DNA of 64,000 nt from Erinaceus europaeus. Its lineage: Eukaryota > Chordata > Mammalia > Eulipotyphla > Erinaceidae. A model generated the notes under the pieces. It saw nothing but the letters and a program-made list of their open reading frames with translations, had not been told where the DNA came from and made no database searches. Shown here in pieces: positions 20,429 to 34,153 of the stretch. Where the stretch lies: positions 1-64,000 of the forward strand of contig NW_026647552.1 in NCBI RefSeq assembly GCF_950295315.1, written 5' to 3'. Numbering within the stretch: the first letter of the stretch is position 1; every line of letters starts with the position of its first letter. A program made the position numbers and the translations under genes.

Positions 20429-23400
20429 ATGGAGGCCTCCATTACGGAGGCATGTGTCCAGGCAGGCACCCACCAACCCTCAGGGGCAGCTCAGGGCACC
20501 CAGGGACTTGGTGTGGGTATCTCTGGGGCGGGGACTGTCAGTCAGTCAGCAAGACTGTGTGTCAGTGCACATGGTGGGACAGGGGCCTGGCGGACCTTGG
20601 TCCCCCGCCCTGGACTGTCAGATGCCAGCCCCATGCCCAGACACACACCAATCTGCCCATAGCCCCTTGGCCCGGCCGACCAGCACCTGCTTTGGCCTGG
20701 GGCTCTGGCTCTGGTGGCTGGCCACCACCCCTCAGGTCAAGTTCAGCGTGGGGGTCATGGCTGCTGGTCAACTGGATGGGCGGGGTCCCCGTGGCCTAGC
20801 AACCACAGGAGCCCTCTGTGATGTCCTAGCCCCTGGCAATCTGTGCTGGCCACACTGGCACTGGGCAGCCCAACTGCCCTGCCACTAGGGCAGGCAACAG
20901 CGCCCAGACGCCTGGGCCCTGGCACAGAGGGACGGAAGGATGGGAAGACAGAGCTGACCGACGAGGGACCTCAGGGCTGGCAGCCAAGAGAAGACAGGTG
21001 GAGATGTGCCCGGGATCCAGGGAGCCCAGGCCAGAGCTGCCTGCATGCCTGCCTGCCTTCCTGGATGTCTGTATGCTGCCTTTGTCCAGGTAGGTTTCTC
21101 AGGTCCCCTCCAATCCTGTCCTCTCCTGTCCTCTCCTGTCCTCACCATCCTCTCCCCTCTCCTCTCCTCCGCACTTTGCTTCTCTCCTTTGTCTGTCCTC
21201 TCTTCCAGGTGCCCTGCTCACCAGCTCCAGCACTTGTGATGGTTCTCCAGTGACAGCTGTTTGCAACCCCTTCCACCCCCTGCCTGCCCCTAACGTGACC
21301 CAGCTCACAGGGTCTCCGGCTCACCCCACCCAAACCCACACGCCCCAACACATTCCCTGCTTCAGCCCCTCTGCCCTATTCAGCCAAACTGGGCCTTTGC
21401 AACCTACCTATGCATCGTTGTTTCTCCTCACCATTAAGGAGAGATCTCCTTTTGTACTTAGCTTGGTTGACTGGTGGATGGATGGATGGATGGATGGATG
21501 GATGGATGGATGGATGAATGGATGGATGAATGGATGGATAGATGTATGGGTGGATGGATGGATGGAGAGGTCAATGGATCGGTTTTGTAGAGGCAGAGTA
21601 CCATCTAGGGGTACTGGAGACCACTGGTGTCAGATCCTTAGTCAATGTCAAATGCAAAACATTAATTCATCAATAACAAAAATGAATAAGCACCTAAATA
21701 AATAGATAAATATAAAAACTGGGTTAAAAAATACATGGCGTCTTTGCCTTTCTGCATATGGAATGCTGTGTGGATCTTAACAAGGAAAGCATTGTCCTGA
21801 GTAGCCCATTTGAAGTCGTGGAATATTTCCTTTTCCTTTTTCTTTTTTTACTTTCTATTTTCTTGATGATTCACTGGAATAAATAGACAGGAATTGAGAG
21901 GGAAGGGAGGTAGAGAGAGTTTGAGACAGAGAGAGAGACAACTGCAGCACTTCCGCACCACTTGTAAAGATTTCCCCTGGCAGGTGGGAACCAGGGTGTT
22001 GAAGCCCAGTCCTCCTGCATTGTAACATGAGTGCTTAACTGGGTGTGGCACCACCTGGTACCCTTGATGGGACCCTTTTTTTTAGCAATGAAAAGAAATT
22101 CTCGTGGCAAGGTAATAAATAAATGAAGAAGTAAATAAAAGTGCATTTACATTAACTCAGTGGAAACACACAGGGACATATACGTCTCTGTTACCTGTAT
22201 TACTTCTTCATGTATGGATTGATTGCCTCAAGGGGTTATTGCCACAGCTGAGTGCCTACGCCAGGAATAATCCACAGCTCCTGCACTCCATTTGTTCCCC
22301 TTTCGCTGCCCTTGTTGCTTGGTCACTGTGGTGGTTATTGTTTTTGTTGTTGTTGTTGTTACTGACCTTGCATCTGACAGACACAAAAGGAGAGAGCAGA
22401 GGAAATACAGGGTGGGAGAGAAAGATAGAGCTCCTAAAGACCTGCTTCACCCCCTGTAAAGCGACTCCCCTGCAGGTGGCGGTCTGGGGGCCAGACCCCA
22501 AATCCCTCCACCTGTCCCCTCTATTCGTGAGCGCCACAAGCCCTTAACCCTCTGACATACCGCCAAACCTCCCTGGATTTGCTTTTGAAGACAGTATCAC
22601 CTGCCTCGTTTTGAATCCTCATTATCCTGAGGGTCAGTCCTGATGACAGTGTCATGACAGGACACTCGGAGTTCTCTGTTATCAGAGAGCACCTGGAACA
22701 GCAGCTGGGGCTCTAGTGCCAGGGCAGGAGCAACTCCCCATGCACCCTCCACGGAGTCCACCTGCCTGCATTTTGGTCCTTTTCCCTCCAAAAAAGATTT
22801 TTCCCTTTTTTCACTTTGAAACAGGCAGCAGACAGGTTACCCAGGCAGGGGAAAAAAAAAATAAAAAGCCTTCTTATTTTTTTTTTTTTTTTTTACCGAA
22901 GTGAATGACCATCTTCTGGCAAGTATAGGTTTTGAACCTGAAAACTCTGTCTGTCTGTCGCTTAGTCCACAGAAAGAGCCACTAGCCCAGCCAGATCTCA
23001 CGCTCAGATGGGGTGTTTTTGCCAGTCAAAGGTCTGCACAGCGCACTAGGGATTGGGCGGCCTGAGACCCAAATGTTACATTGTAGATGGACTGTTTGCA
23101 GGTCTTGCTCCCCAGGACATTGGACTGTCTCAACTCCCTCCCCTACAGCATGAAAAAAAGGCTCTTGACAACCTTGGAGCAACTGGAGTGGGGGCGAGGT
23201 GAGCTGTTTGCATGTCTGCACTGCTCATGCCCAGTTGTCTGTGGGGGTCCGTGGCAGAGGCTGTAAGGGGGCTAGGGGGCAGAAGGAGACTGTTTGAGAG
23301 GCAGGCTGAAGGCAGGGGAGCCCAGGAGTGTGTGCAGGGCTGTGTGTGTGTGGGTGTGGTGCAGGGGGTTAGGGCAGGTCCCCCTGCTGGATGGTGAGAT

Positions 23401-23859
23401 GGCAGCTGGGCTGTCCCTGGGCCCTCATGGCTGAAGGGCAGAAGCAGGTAGGCAGTAAAGTAGCGCAGGGAGGAACACAGTAGATGTTAGTTGGGAGCTG
23501 GGGGACAGAGGGTAAGGGGAAAGGGGGCATCCTTGAGGAGGGGTCAGGACTAGAGAGTGGGGGCAGCTGGAGGCATGGAAGGTCCCAGGAATCAGGGACT
23601 GACAGGAACCGATTCCTACACCCCCCCAAACTACTGGATAGAAGCTGCAGAAGCCAGAGCAGCAGCCCTGGCTTGCCTAGGCCAAGGGCCCTGAGTGAGT
23701 CCCTCTGAGGATGAGGAAGAGGAGGAGGGGGTGGAGGAGGAGGAGGAGGAAGAGCAGGAGGAAGAGGAGGAAGAGGAGGAGGAAGAAGAGGAGGAGGAGG
23801 AGGAGGCGGAGGAGGAGGAGGAGGGGCAGGAGGGCAGCTGTCAATAGGCAACGGGATTA
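20429..23859. repeat. R7: unit (3431 bp)
   Basis: SINE-B 21846-22063, SINE-A 22222-22574, SINE-C 22877-22993. R6-R10 block markers are present. 'gctgtttgcaacc' near 21257 is shared with R8 only, and 'cggagttctctg' with R6. Ten GGAT copies (21476-21515). 'ctttttttactttc' near 21843 is private. Confidence 0.97.
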
Positions 23860-26800
23860 ATGGAGGCCTCCATTACGGAGGCATGTGTCCAGGCAGGCAC
23901 CCACCAACCCTCAGGGGCAGCTCAGGGCACCCAGGGACTTGGTGTGGGTATCTCTGGGGCGGGGACTGTCAGTCAGTCAGCAAGACTGTGTGTCAGTGCA
24001 CATGGTGGGACAGGGGCCTGGCGGACCTTGGTCCCCCGCCCTGGACTGTCAGATGCCAGCCCCATGCCCAGACACACACCAATCTGCCCATAGCCCCTTG
24101 GCCCGGCCGACCAGCACCTGCTTTGGCCTGGGGCTCTGGCTCTGGTGGCTGGCCACCACCCCTCAGGTCAAGTTCAGCGTGGGGGTCATGGCTGCTGGTC
24201 AACTGGATGGGCGGGGTCCCCGTGGCCTAGCAACCACAGGAGCCCTCTGTGATGTCCTAGCCCCTGGCAATCTGTGCTGGCCACACTGGCACTGGGCAGC
24301 CCAACTGCCCTGCCACTAGGGCAGGCAACAGCGCCCAGACGCCTGGGCCCTGGCACAGAGGGACGGAAGGATGGGAAGACAGAGCTGACCGACGAGGGAC
24401 CTCAGGGCTGGCAGCCAAGAGAAGACAGGTGGAGATGTGCCCGGGATCCAGGGAGCCCAGGCCAGAGCTGCCTGCATGCCTGCCTGCCTTCCTGGATGTC
24501 TGTATGCTGCCTTTGTCCAGGTAGGTTTCTCAGGTCCCCTCCAATCCTGTCCTCTCCTGTCCTCTCCTGTCCTCACCATCCTCTCCCCTCTCCTCTCCTC
24601 CGCACTTTGCTTCTCTCCTTTGTCTGTCCTCTCTTCCAGGTGCCCTGCTCACCAGCTCCAGCACTTGTGATGGTTCTCCAGTGACAGCTGTTTGCAACCC
24701 CTTCCACCCCCTGCCTGCCCCTAACGTGACCCAGCTCACAGGGTCTCCGGCTCACCCCACCCAAACCCACACGCCCCAACACATTCCCTGCTTCAGCCCC
24801 TCTGCCCTATTCAGCCAAACTGGGCCTTTGCAACCTACCTATGCATCGTTGTTTCTCCTCACCATTAAGGAGAGATCTCCTTTTGTACTTAGCTTGGTTG
24901 ACTGGTGGATGGATGGATGGATGGATGGATGGATGGATGGATGGATGGATGAATGGATGGATGAATGGATGGATAGATGTATGGGTGGATGGATGGATGG
25001 AGAGGTCAATGGATCGGTTTTGTAGAGGCAGAGTACCATCTAGGGGTACTGGAGACCACTGGTGTCAGATCCTTAGTCAATGTCAAATGCAAAACATTAA
25101 TTCATCAATAACAAAAATGAATAAGCACCTAAATAAATAGATAAATATAAAAACTGGGTTAAAAAATACATGGCGTCTTTGCCTTTCTGCATATGGAATG
25201 CTGTGTGGATCTTAACAAGGAAAGCATTGTCCTGAGTAGCCCATTTGAAGTCGTGGAATATTTCCTTTTCCTTTTTCTTTTTTGACTTTCTATTTTCTTG
25301 ATGATTCACTGGAATAAATAGACAGGAATTGAGAGGGAAGGGAGGTAGAGAGAGTTTGAGACAGAGAGAGAGACAACTGCAGCACTTCCGCACCACTTGT
25401 AAAGATTTCCCCTGGCAGGTGGGAACCAGGGTGTTGAAGCCCAGTCCTCCTGCATTGTAACATGAGTGCTTAACTGGGTGTGGCACCACCTGGTACCCTT
25501 GATGGGACCCTTTTTTTTAGCAATGAAAAGAAATTCTCGTGGCAAGGTAATAAATAAATGAAGAAGTAAATAAAAGTGCATTTACATTAACTCAGTGGAA
25601 ACACACAGGGACATATACGTCTCTGTTACCTGTATTACTTCTTCATGTATGGATTGATTGCCTCAACGGGTTATTGCCACAGCTGAGTGCCTACGCCAGG
25701 AATAATCCACAGCTCCTGCACTCCATTTGTTCCCCTTTCGCTGCCCTTGTTGCTTGGTCACTGTGGTGGTTATTGTTTTTGTTGTTGTTGTTGTTACTGA
25801 CCTTGCATCTGACAGACACAAAAGGAGAGAGCAGAGGAAATACAGGGTGGGAGAGAAAGATAGAGCTCCTAAAGACCTGCTTCACCCCCTGTAAAGCGAC
25901 TCCCCTGCAGGTGGCGGTCTGGGGGCCAGACCCCAAATCCCTCCACCTGTCCCCTCTATTCGTGAGCGCCACAAGCCCTTAACCCTCTGACATACCGCCA
26001 AACCTCCCTGGATTTGCTTTTGAAGACAGTATCACCTGCCTCGTTTTGAATCCTCATTATCCTGAGGGTCAGTCCTGATGACAGTGTCATGACAGGACAC
26101 TCGGAGATCTCTGTTATCAGAGAGCACCTGGAACAGCAGCTGGGGCTCTAGTGCCAGGGCAGGAGCAACTCCCCATGCACCCTCCACGGAGTCCACCTGC
26201 CTGCATTTTGGTCCTTTTCCCTCCAAAAAAGATTTTTCCCTTTTTTCACTTTGAAACAGGCAGCAGACAGGTTACCCAGGCAGGGGAAAAAAAAAATAAA
26301 AAGCCTTCTTATTTTTTTTTTTTTTTTTTTTTTACCGAAGTGAATGACCATCTTCTGGCAAGTATAGGTTTTGAACCTGAAAACTCTGTCTGTGTGTCTC
26401 TTAGTCCACAGAAAGAGCCACTAGCCCAGCCAGATCTCACGCTCAGATGGGGTGTTTTTGCCAGTCAAAGGTCTGCACAGCGCACTAGGGATTGGGCGGC
26501 CTGAGACCCAAATGTTACATTGTAGATGGACTGTTTGCAGGTCTTGCTCCCCAGGACATTGGACTGTCTCAACTCCCTCCCCTACAGCATGAAAAAAAGG
26601 CTCTTGACAACCTTGGAGCAACTGGAGTGGGGGCGAGGTGAGCTGTTTGCATGTCTGCACTGCTCATGCCCAGTTGTCTGTGGGGGTCCGTGGCAGAGGC
26701 TGTAAGGGGGCTAGGGGGCAGAAGGAGACTGTTTGAGAGGCAGGCTGAAGGCAGGGGAGCCCAGGAGTGTGTGCAGGGCTGTGTGTGTGTGGGTGTGGTG

Positions 26801-27301
26801 CAGGGGGTTAGGGCAGGTCCCCCTGCTGGATGGTGAGATGGCAGCTGGGCTGTCCCTGGGCCCTCATGGCTGAAGGGCAGAAGCAGGTAGGCAGTAAAGT
26901 AGCGCAGGGAGGAACACAGTAGATGTTAGTTGGGAGCTGGGGGACAGAGGGTAAGGGGAAAGGGGGCATCCTTGAGGAGGGGTCAGGACTAGAGAGTGGG
27001 GGCAGCTGGAGGCATGGAAAGTCCCAGGAATCAGGGACTGACAGGAACCGATTCCTACACCCCCCCAAACTACTGGATAGAAGCTGCAGAAGCCAGAGCA
27101 GCAGCCCTGGCTTGCCTAGGCCAAGGGCCCTGAGTGAGTCCCTCTGAGGATGAGGAAGAGGAGGAGGGGGTGGAGGAGGAGGAGGAGGAAGAGCAGGAGG
27201 AAGAGGAGGAAGAGGAGGAGGAAGAAGAGGAGGAGGAGGAGGAGGAGGCGGAGGAGGAGGAGGAGGGGCAGGAGGGCAGCTGTCAATAGGCAACGGGATT
27301 A
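23860..27301. repeat. R8: unit (3442 bp)
   Basis: SINE-B 25281-25498, SINE-A 25657-26009, SINE-C 26312-26432. Its left part follows R7 ('gctgtttgcaacc'). Its right part follows R9 ('gcctcaacgggtt' near 25662) and lacks the R6/R7 'gttctctg', so it is a left/right mosaic of its two neighbours. Private: 'ctgtgtgtctctt' near 26391. Confidence 0.97.
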
Positions 27302-30300
27302 ATGGAGGCCTCCATTACGGAGGCATGTGTCCAGGCAGGCACCCACCAACCCTCAGGGGCAGCTCAGGGCACCCAGGGACTTGGTGTGGGTATCTCTGGG
27401 GCGGGGACTGTCAGTCAGTCAGCAAGACTGTGTGTCAGTGCACATGGTGGGACAGGGGCCTGGCGGACCTTGGTCCCCCGCCCTGGACTGTCAGATGCCA
27501 GCCCCATGCCCAGACACACACCAATCTGCCCATAGCCCCTTGGCCCGGCCGACCAGCACCTGCTTTGGCCTGGGGCTCTGGCTCTGGTGGCTGGCCACCA
27601 CCCCTCAGGTCAAGTTCAGCGTGGGGGTCATGGCTGCTGGTCAACTGGATGGGCGGGGTCCCCGTGGCCTAGCAACCACAGGAGCTCTCTGTGATGTCCT
27701 AGCCCCTGGCAATCTGTGCTGGCCACACTGGCACTGGGCAGCCCAACTGCCCTGCCATTAGGGCAGGCAACAGCGCCCAGACGCCTGGGCCCTGGCACAG
27801 AGGGACGGAAGGATGGGAAGACAGAGCTGACCGACGAGGGACCTCAGGGCTGGCAGCCAAGAGAAGACAGGTGGAGATGTGCCCGGGATCCAGGGAGCCC
27901 AGGCCAGAGCTGCCTGCATGCCTGCCTGCCTTCCTGGATGTCTGTATGCTGCCTTTGTCCAGGTAGGTTTCTCAGGTCCCCTCCAATCCTGTCTTCTCCT
28001 GTCCTCTCCTGTCCTCACCATCCTCTCCCCTCTCCTCTCCTCCGCACTTTGCTTCTCTCCTTTGTCTGTCCTCTCTTCCAGGTGCCCTGCTCACCAGCTC
28101 CAGCACTTGTGATGGTTCTCCAGTGACAGCTGTTCGCAACCCCTTCCACCCCCTGCCTGCCCCTAACGTGACCCAGCTCACAGGGTCTCCGGCTCACCCC
28201 ACCCAAACCCACACGCCCCAACACATTCCCTGCTTCAGCCCCTCTGCCCTATTCAGCCAAACTGGGCCTTTGCAACCTACCTATGCATCGTTGTTTCTCC
28301 TCACCATTAAGGAGAGATCTCCTTTTGTACTTAGCTTGGTTGACTGGTGGATGGATGGATGGATGGATGGATGGATGGATGGATGAATGGATGGATGAAT
28401 GGATGGATAGATGTATGGGTGGATGGATGGATGGAGAGGTCAATGGATCGGTTTTGTAGAGGCAGAGTACCATCTAGGGGTACTGGAGACCACTGGTGTC
28501 AGATCCTTAGTCAATGTCAAATGCAAAACATTAATTCATCAATAACAAAAATGAATAAGCACCTAAATAAATAGTTAAATATAAAAACTGGGTTAAAAAA
28601 TACATGGCGTCTTTGCCTTTCTGCATATGGAATGCTGTGTGGATCTTAACAAGGAAAGCATTGTCCTGAGTAGCCCATTTGAAGTCGTGGAATATTTCCT
28701 TTTCCTTTTTCTTTTTTGACTTTCTATTTTCTTGATTATTCACTGGAATAAATAGACAGGAATTGAGAGGGAAGGGAGGTAGAGAGAGTTTGAGACAGAG
28801 AGAGAGACAACTGCAGCACTTCCGCACCACTTGTAAAGATTTCCCCTGGCAGGTGGGAACCAGGGTGTTGAAGCCCAGTCCTCCTGCATTGTAACATGAG
28901 TGCTTAACTGGGTGTGGCACCACCTGGTACCCTTGATGGGACCCTTTTTTTTAGCAATGAAAAGAAATTCTCGTGGCAAGGTAATAAATAAATGAAGAAG
29001 TAAATAAAAGTGCATTTACATTAACTCAGTGGAAACACACAGGGACATATACGTCTCTGTTACCTGTATTACTTCTTCATGTATGGATTGATTGCCTCAA
29101 CGGGTTATTGCCACAGATGAGTGCCTATGCCACGAATAATCCACAGCTCCTGCACTCCATTTGTTCCCCTTTCGCTGCCCTTGTTGCTTGGTCACTGTGG
29201 TGGTTATTGTTTTTGTTGTTGTTGTTGTTACTGACCTTGCATCTGACAGACACAAAAGGAGAGAGCAGAGGAAATACAGGGTGGGAGAGAAAGATAGAGC
29301 TCCTAAAGACCTGCTTCACCCCCTGTAAAGCGACTCCCCTGCAGGTGGCGGTCTGGGGGCCAGACCCCAAATCCCTCCACCTGTCCCCTCTATTCGTGAG
29401 CGCCACAAGCCCTTAACCCTCTGACATACCGCCAAACCTCCCTGGATTTGCTTTTGAAGACAGTATCACCTGCCTCGTTTTGAATCCTCATTATCCTGAG
29501 GGTCAGTCCTGATGACAGTGTCATGACAGGACACTCGGAGATCTCTGTTATCAGAGAGCACCTGGAACAGCAGCTGGGGCTCTAGTGCCAGGGCAGGAGC
29601 AACTCCCCATGCACCCTCCACGGAGTCCACCTGCCTGCATTTTGGTCCTTTTCCCTCCAAAAAAGATTTTTCCCTTTTTTCACTTTGAAACAGGCAGCAG
29701 ACAGGTTACCCAGGCAGGGGAAAAAAAAAATAAAAAGCCTTTTTTTTTTTTTTTTTTTTTTACCGAAGTGAATGACCATCTTCTGGCAAGTATAGGTTTT
29801 GAACCTGAAAACTCTGTCTGTCTGTCTCTTAGTCCACAGAAAGAGCCACTAGCCCAGCCAGATCTCACGCTCAGATGGGGTGTTTTTGCCAGTCAAAGGT
29901 CTGCACAGCGCACTAGGGATTGGGCGGCCTGAGACCCAAATGTTACATTGTAGATGGACTGTTTGCAGGTCTTGCTCCCCAGGACATTGGACTGTCTCAA
30001 CTCCCTCCCCTACAGCATGAAAAAAAGGCTCTTGACAACCTTGGAGCAACTGGAGTGGGGGCGAGGTGAGCTGTTTGCATGTCTGCACTGCTCATGCCCA
30101 GTTGTCTGTGGGGGTCCGTGGCAGAGGCTGTAAGGGGGCTAGGGGGCAGAAGGAGACTGTTTGAGAGGCAGGCTGAAGGCAGGGGAGCCCAGGAGTGTGT
30201 GCAGGGCTGTGTGTGTGTGGGTGTGGTGCAGGGGGTTAGGGCAGGTCCCCCTGCTGGATGGTGAGATGGCAGCTGGGCTGTCCCTGGGCCCTCATGGCTG

Positions 30301-30726
30301 AAGGGCAGAAGCAGGGTGGCAGTAAAGTAGCGCAGGGAGGAACACAGTAGATGTTAGTTGGGAGCTGGGGGACAGAGGGAAAGGGGAAACGGGGCATCCT
30401 TGAGGAGGGGTCAGGACTAGAGAGTGGGGGCAACTGGAGGCATGGAAGGTCCCAGGAATCAGGTACTGACAGGAACCGATTCCTACACCCCCCCAAACTA
30501 CTGGATAGAAGCTGCAGAAGCCAGAGCAGCAGCCCTGGCTTGCCTAGGCCAAGGGCCCTGAGTGAGTCCCTCTGAGGATGAGGAAGAGGAGGAGGGGGTG
30601 GTGGAGGAGGAGGAGGAAGAGCAGGAGGAAGAGGAGGAAGAGGAGGAGGAAGAAGAGGAGGAGGAGGAGGAGGTGGAGGAGGAGGAGGAGGGGCAGGAGG
30701 GCAGCTGTCAATAGGCAACGGGATTA
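27302..30726. repeat. R9: unit (3425 bp)
   Basis: SINE-B 28715-28932, SINE-A 29091-29443, SINE-C 29740-29860. R6-R10 block markers are present. 'cctgtcttctcctg' in the minisatellite (near 27990) recurs in R12. 'ctgccattaggg' near 27754 recurs in R10. Private: 'cagatgagtgcctatgcc' near 29114 inside SINE-A. Confidence 0.97.
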
Positions 30727-33160
30727 ATGGAGGCCTCCATTACGGAGGCATGTGTCCAGGCAGGCACCCACCAACCCTCAGGGGCAGCTCAGGGCACCCA
30801 GGGACTTGGTGTGGGTATCTCTGGGGCGGGGACTGTCAGTCAGTCAGCAAGACTGTGTGTCAGTGCACATGGTGGGACAGGGGCCTGGCGGACCTTGGTC
30901 CCCCGCCCTGGACTGTCAGATGCCAGCCCCATGCCCAGACACACACCAATCTGCCCATAGCCCCTTGGCCCGGCCTACCAGCACCTGCTTTGGCCTGGGG
31001 CTCTGGCTCTGGTGGCTGGCCACCACCCCTCAGGTCAAGTTCAGCGGGGGGTCATGGCTGCTGGTCAACTGGATGGGCGGGGTCCCCGTGGCCTAGCAAC
31101 CACAGGAGCCCTCTGTGATGTCCTAGCCCCTGGCAATCTGTGCTGGCCACACTGGCACTGGGCAGCCCAACTGTCCTGCCATTAGGGCAGGCAACAGCGC
31201 CCAGACGCCTGGGCCCTGGCACAGAGGGACGGAAGGATGGGAAGACAGAGCTGACCGACGAGGGACCTCAGGGCTGGCAGCCAAGAGAAGACAGGTGGAG
31301 ATGTGCCCGGGATCCAGGGAGCCCAGGCCAGAGCTGCCTGCATGCCTGCCTGCCTTCCTGGATGTCTGTATGCTGCCTTTGTCCAGGTAGGTTTCTCAGG
31401 TCCCCTCCAATCCTGTCCTCTCCTGTCCTCTCCTGTCCTCACCATCCTCTCCCCTCTCCTCTCCTCCGCACTTTGCTTCTCTCCTTTGTCTGTCCTCTCT
31501 TCCAGGTGCCCTGCTCACCAGCTCCAGCACTTGTGATGGTTCTCCAGTGACAGCTGTTCGCAACCCCTTCCACCCCCTGCCTGCCCCTAACGTGACCCAG
31601 CTCACAGGGTCTCCGGCTCACCCCACCCAAACCCACACGCCCCAACACATTCCCTGCTTCAGCCCCTCTGCCCTATTCAGCCAAACTGGGCCTTTGCAAC
31701 CTACCTATGCATCGTTGTTTCTCCTCACCATTAAGGAGAGATCTCCTTTTGTACTTAGCTTGGTTGACTGGTGGATGGATGGATGGATGGATGGATGGAT
31801 GGATGAATGGATGGATGAATGGATGGATAGATGTATGGGTGGATGGATGGATGGAGAGGTCAATGGATCGGTTTTGTAGAGGCAGAGTACCATCTAGGGG
31901 TACTGGAGACCACTGGTGTCAGATCCTTAGTCAATGTCAAATGCAAAACATTAATTCATCAATAACAAAAATGAATAAGCACCTAAATAAATAGATAAAT
32001 ATAAAAACTGGGTTAAAAAATACATGGCGTCTTTGCCTTTCTGCATATGGAATGCTGTGTGGATCTTAACAAGGAAAGCATTGTCCTGAGTAGCCCATTT
32101 GAAGTCGTGGAATATTTCCTTTTCCTTTTTCTTTTTTGACTTTCTATTTTCTTGATTATTCACTGGAATAAATAGACAGGAATTGAGAGGGAAGGGAGGT
32201 AGAGAGAGTTTGAGACAGAGAGAGAGACAACTGCAGCACTTCCGCACCACTTGTAAAGATTTCCCCTGGCAGGTGGGAACCAGGGTGTTGAAGCCCAGTC
32301 CTCCTGCATTGTAACATGAGTGCTTAACTGGGTGTGGCACCACCTGGTACCCTTGATGGGACCCTTTTTTTTAGCAATGAAAAGAAATTCTCGTGGCAAG
32401 GTAATAAATAAATGAAGAAGTAAATAAAAGTGCATTTACATTAACTCAGTGGAAACACACAGGGACATATACGTCTCTGTTACCTGTATTACTTCTTCAT
32501 GTATGGATTGATTGCCTCAAGGGGTTATTGCCACAGCTGAGTGCCTACGCCAGGAATAATCCACAGCTCCTGCACTCCATTTGTTCCCCTTTCGCTGCCC
32601 TTGTTGCTTGGTCACTGTGGTGGTTATTGTTTTTGTTGTTGTTGTTGTTACTGACCTTGCATCTGACAGACACAAAAGGAGAGAGCAGAGGAAATACAGG
32701 GTGGGAGAGAAAGATAGAGCTCCTAAAGACCTGCTTCACCCCCTGTAAAGCGACTCCCCTGCAGGTGGCGGTCTGGGGGCCAGACCCCAAATCCCTCCAC
32801 CTGTCCCCTCTATTCGTGAGCGCCACAAGCCCTTAACCCTCTGACATACCGCCAAACCTCCCTGGATTTGCTTTTGAAGACAGTATCACCTGCCTCGTTT
32901 TGAATCCTCATTATCCTGAGGGTCAGTCCTGATGACAGTGTCATGACAGGACACTCGGAGATCTCTGTTATCAGAGAGCACCTGGAACAGCAGCTGGGGC
33001 TCTAGTGCCAGGGCAGGAGCAACTCCCCATGCACCCTCCACGGAGTCCACCTGCCTGCATTTTGGTCCTTTTCCCTCCAAAAAAGATTTTTCCCTTTTTT
33101 CACTTTGATCAGGCAGCAGACAGGTTACCCAGGCAGGGGAAAAAAAAATAAAAAGCCTTC

Positions 33161-33191
<31 letters not shown>

Positions 33192-34153
33192 GAAGTGAAT
33201 GACCATCTTCTGGCAAGTATAGGTTTTGAACCTGAAAACTCTGTCTGTCTGTCTCTTAGTCCACAGAAAGAGCCACTAGCCCAGCCAGATCTCACGCTCA
33301 GATGGGGTGTTTTTGCCAGTCAAAGGTCTGCACAGCGCACTAGGGATTGGGCGGCCTGAGACCCAAATGTTACATTGTAGATGGACTGTTTGCAGGTCTT
33401 GCTCCCCAGGACATTGGACTGTCTCAACTCCCTCCCCTACAGCATGAAAAAAAGGCTCTTGACAACCTTGGAGCAACTGGAGTGGGGGCGAGGTGAGCTG
33501 TTTGCATGTCTGCACTGCTCATGCCCAGTTGTCTGTGGGGGTCCGTGGCAGAGGCTGTAAGGGGGCTAGGGGGCAGAAGGAGACTGTTTGAGAGGCAGGC
33601 TGAAGGCAGGGGAGCCCAGGAGTGTGTGCAGGGCTGTGTGTGTGTGGGTGTGGTGCAGGGGGTTAGGGCAGGTCCCCCTGCTGGATGGTGAGATGGCAGC
33701 TGGGCTGTCCCTGGGCCCTCATGGCTGAAGGGCAGAAGCAGGGTGGCAGTAAAGTAGCGCAGGGAGGAACACAGTAGATGTTAGTTGGGAGCTGGGGGAC
33801 AGAGGGTAAGGGGAAAGGGGGCATCCTTGAGGAGGGGTCAGAACTAGAGAGTGGGGGCAACTGGAGGCATGGAAGGTCCCAGGAATCAGGTACTGACAGG
33901 AACCGATTCCTACACCCCCCCAAACTACTGGATAGAAGCTGCAGAAGCCAGAGCAGCAGCCCTGGCTTGCCTAGGCCAAGGGCCCTGAGTGAGTCCCTCT
34001 GAGGATGAGGAAGAGGAGGAGGGGGTGGTGGAGGAGGAGGAGGAAGAGCAGGAGGAAGAGGAGGAAGAGGAGGAGGAAGAAGAGGAGGAGGAGGAGGAGG
34101 CGGAGGAGGAGGAGGAGGGGCAGGAGGGCAGCTGTCAATAGGCAACGGGATTA
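30727..34153. repeat. R10: unit (3427 bp)
   Basis: SINE-B 32135-32352, SINE-A 32511-32863, SINE-C 33161-33287. It is the last unit with the R6-R10 markers and the first of R10-R12 with 'cagcggggggtc' (two-base loss near 31046). 'cggcctaccag' near 30973 is shared with R11. 'tttgatcaggcag' near 33106 is shared with R14 and R15. It therefore sits at the overlap of two homogenised blocks. Confidence 0.97.
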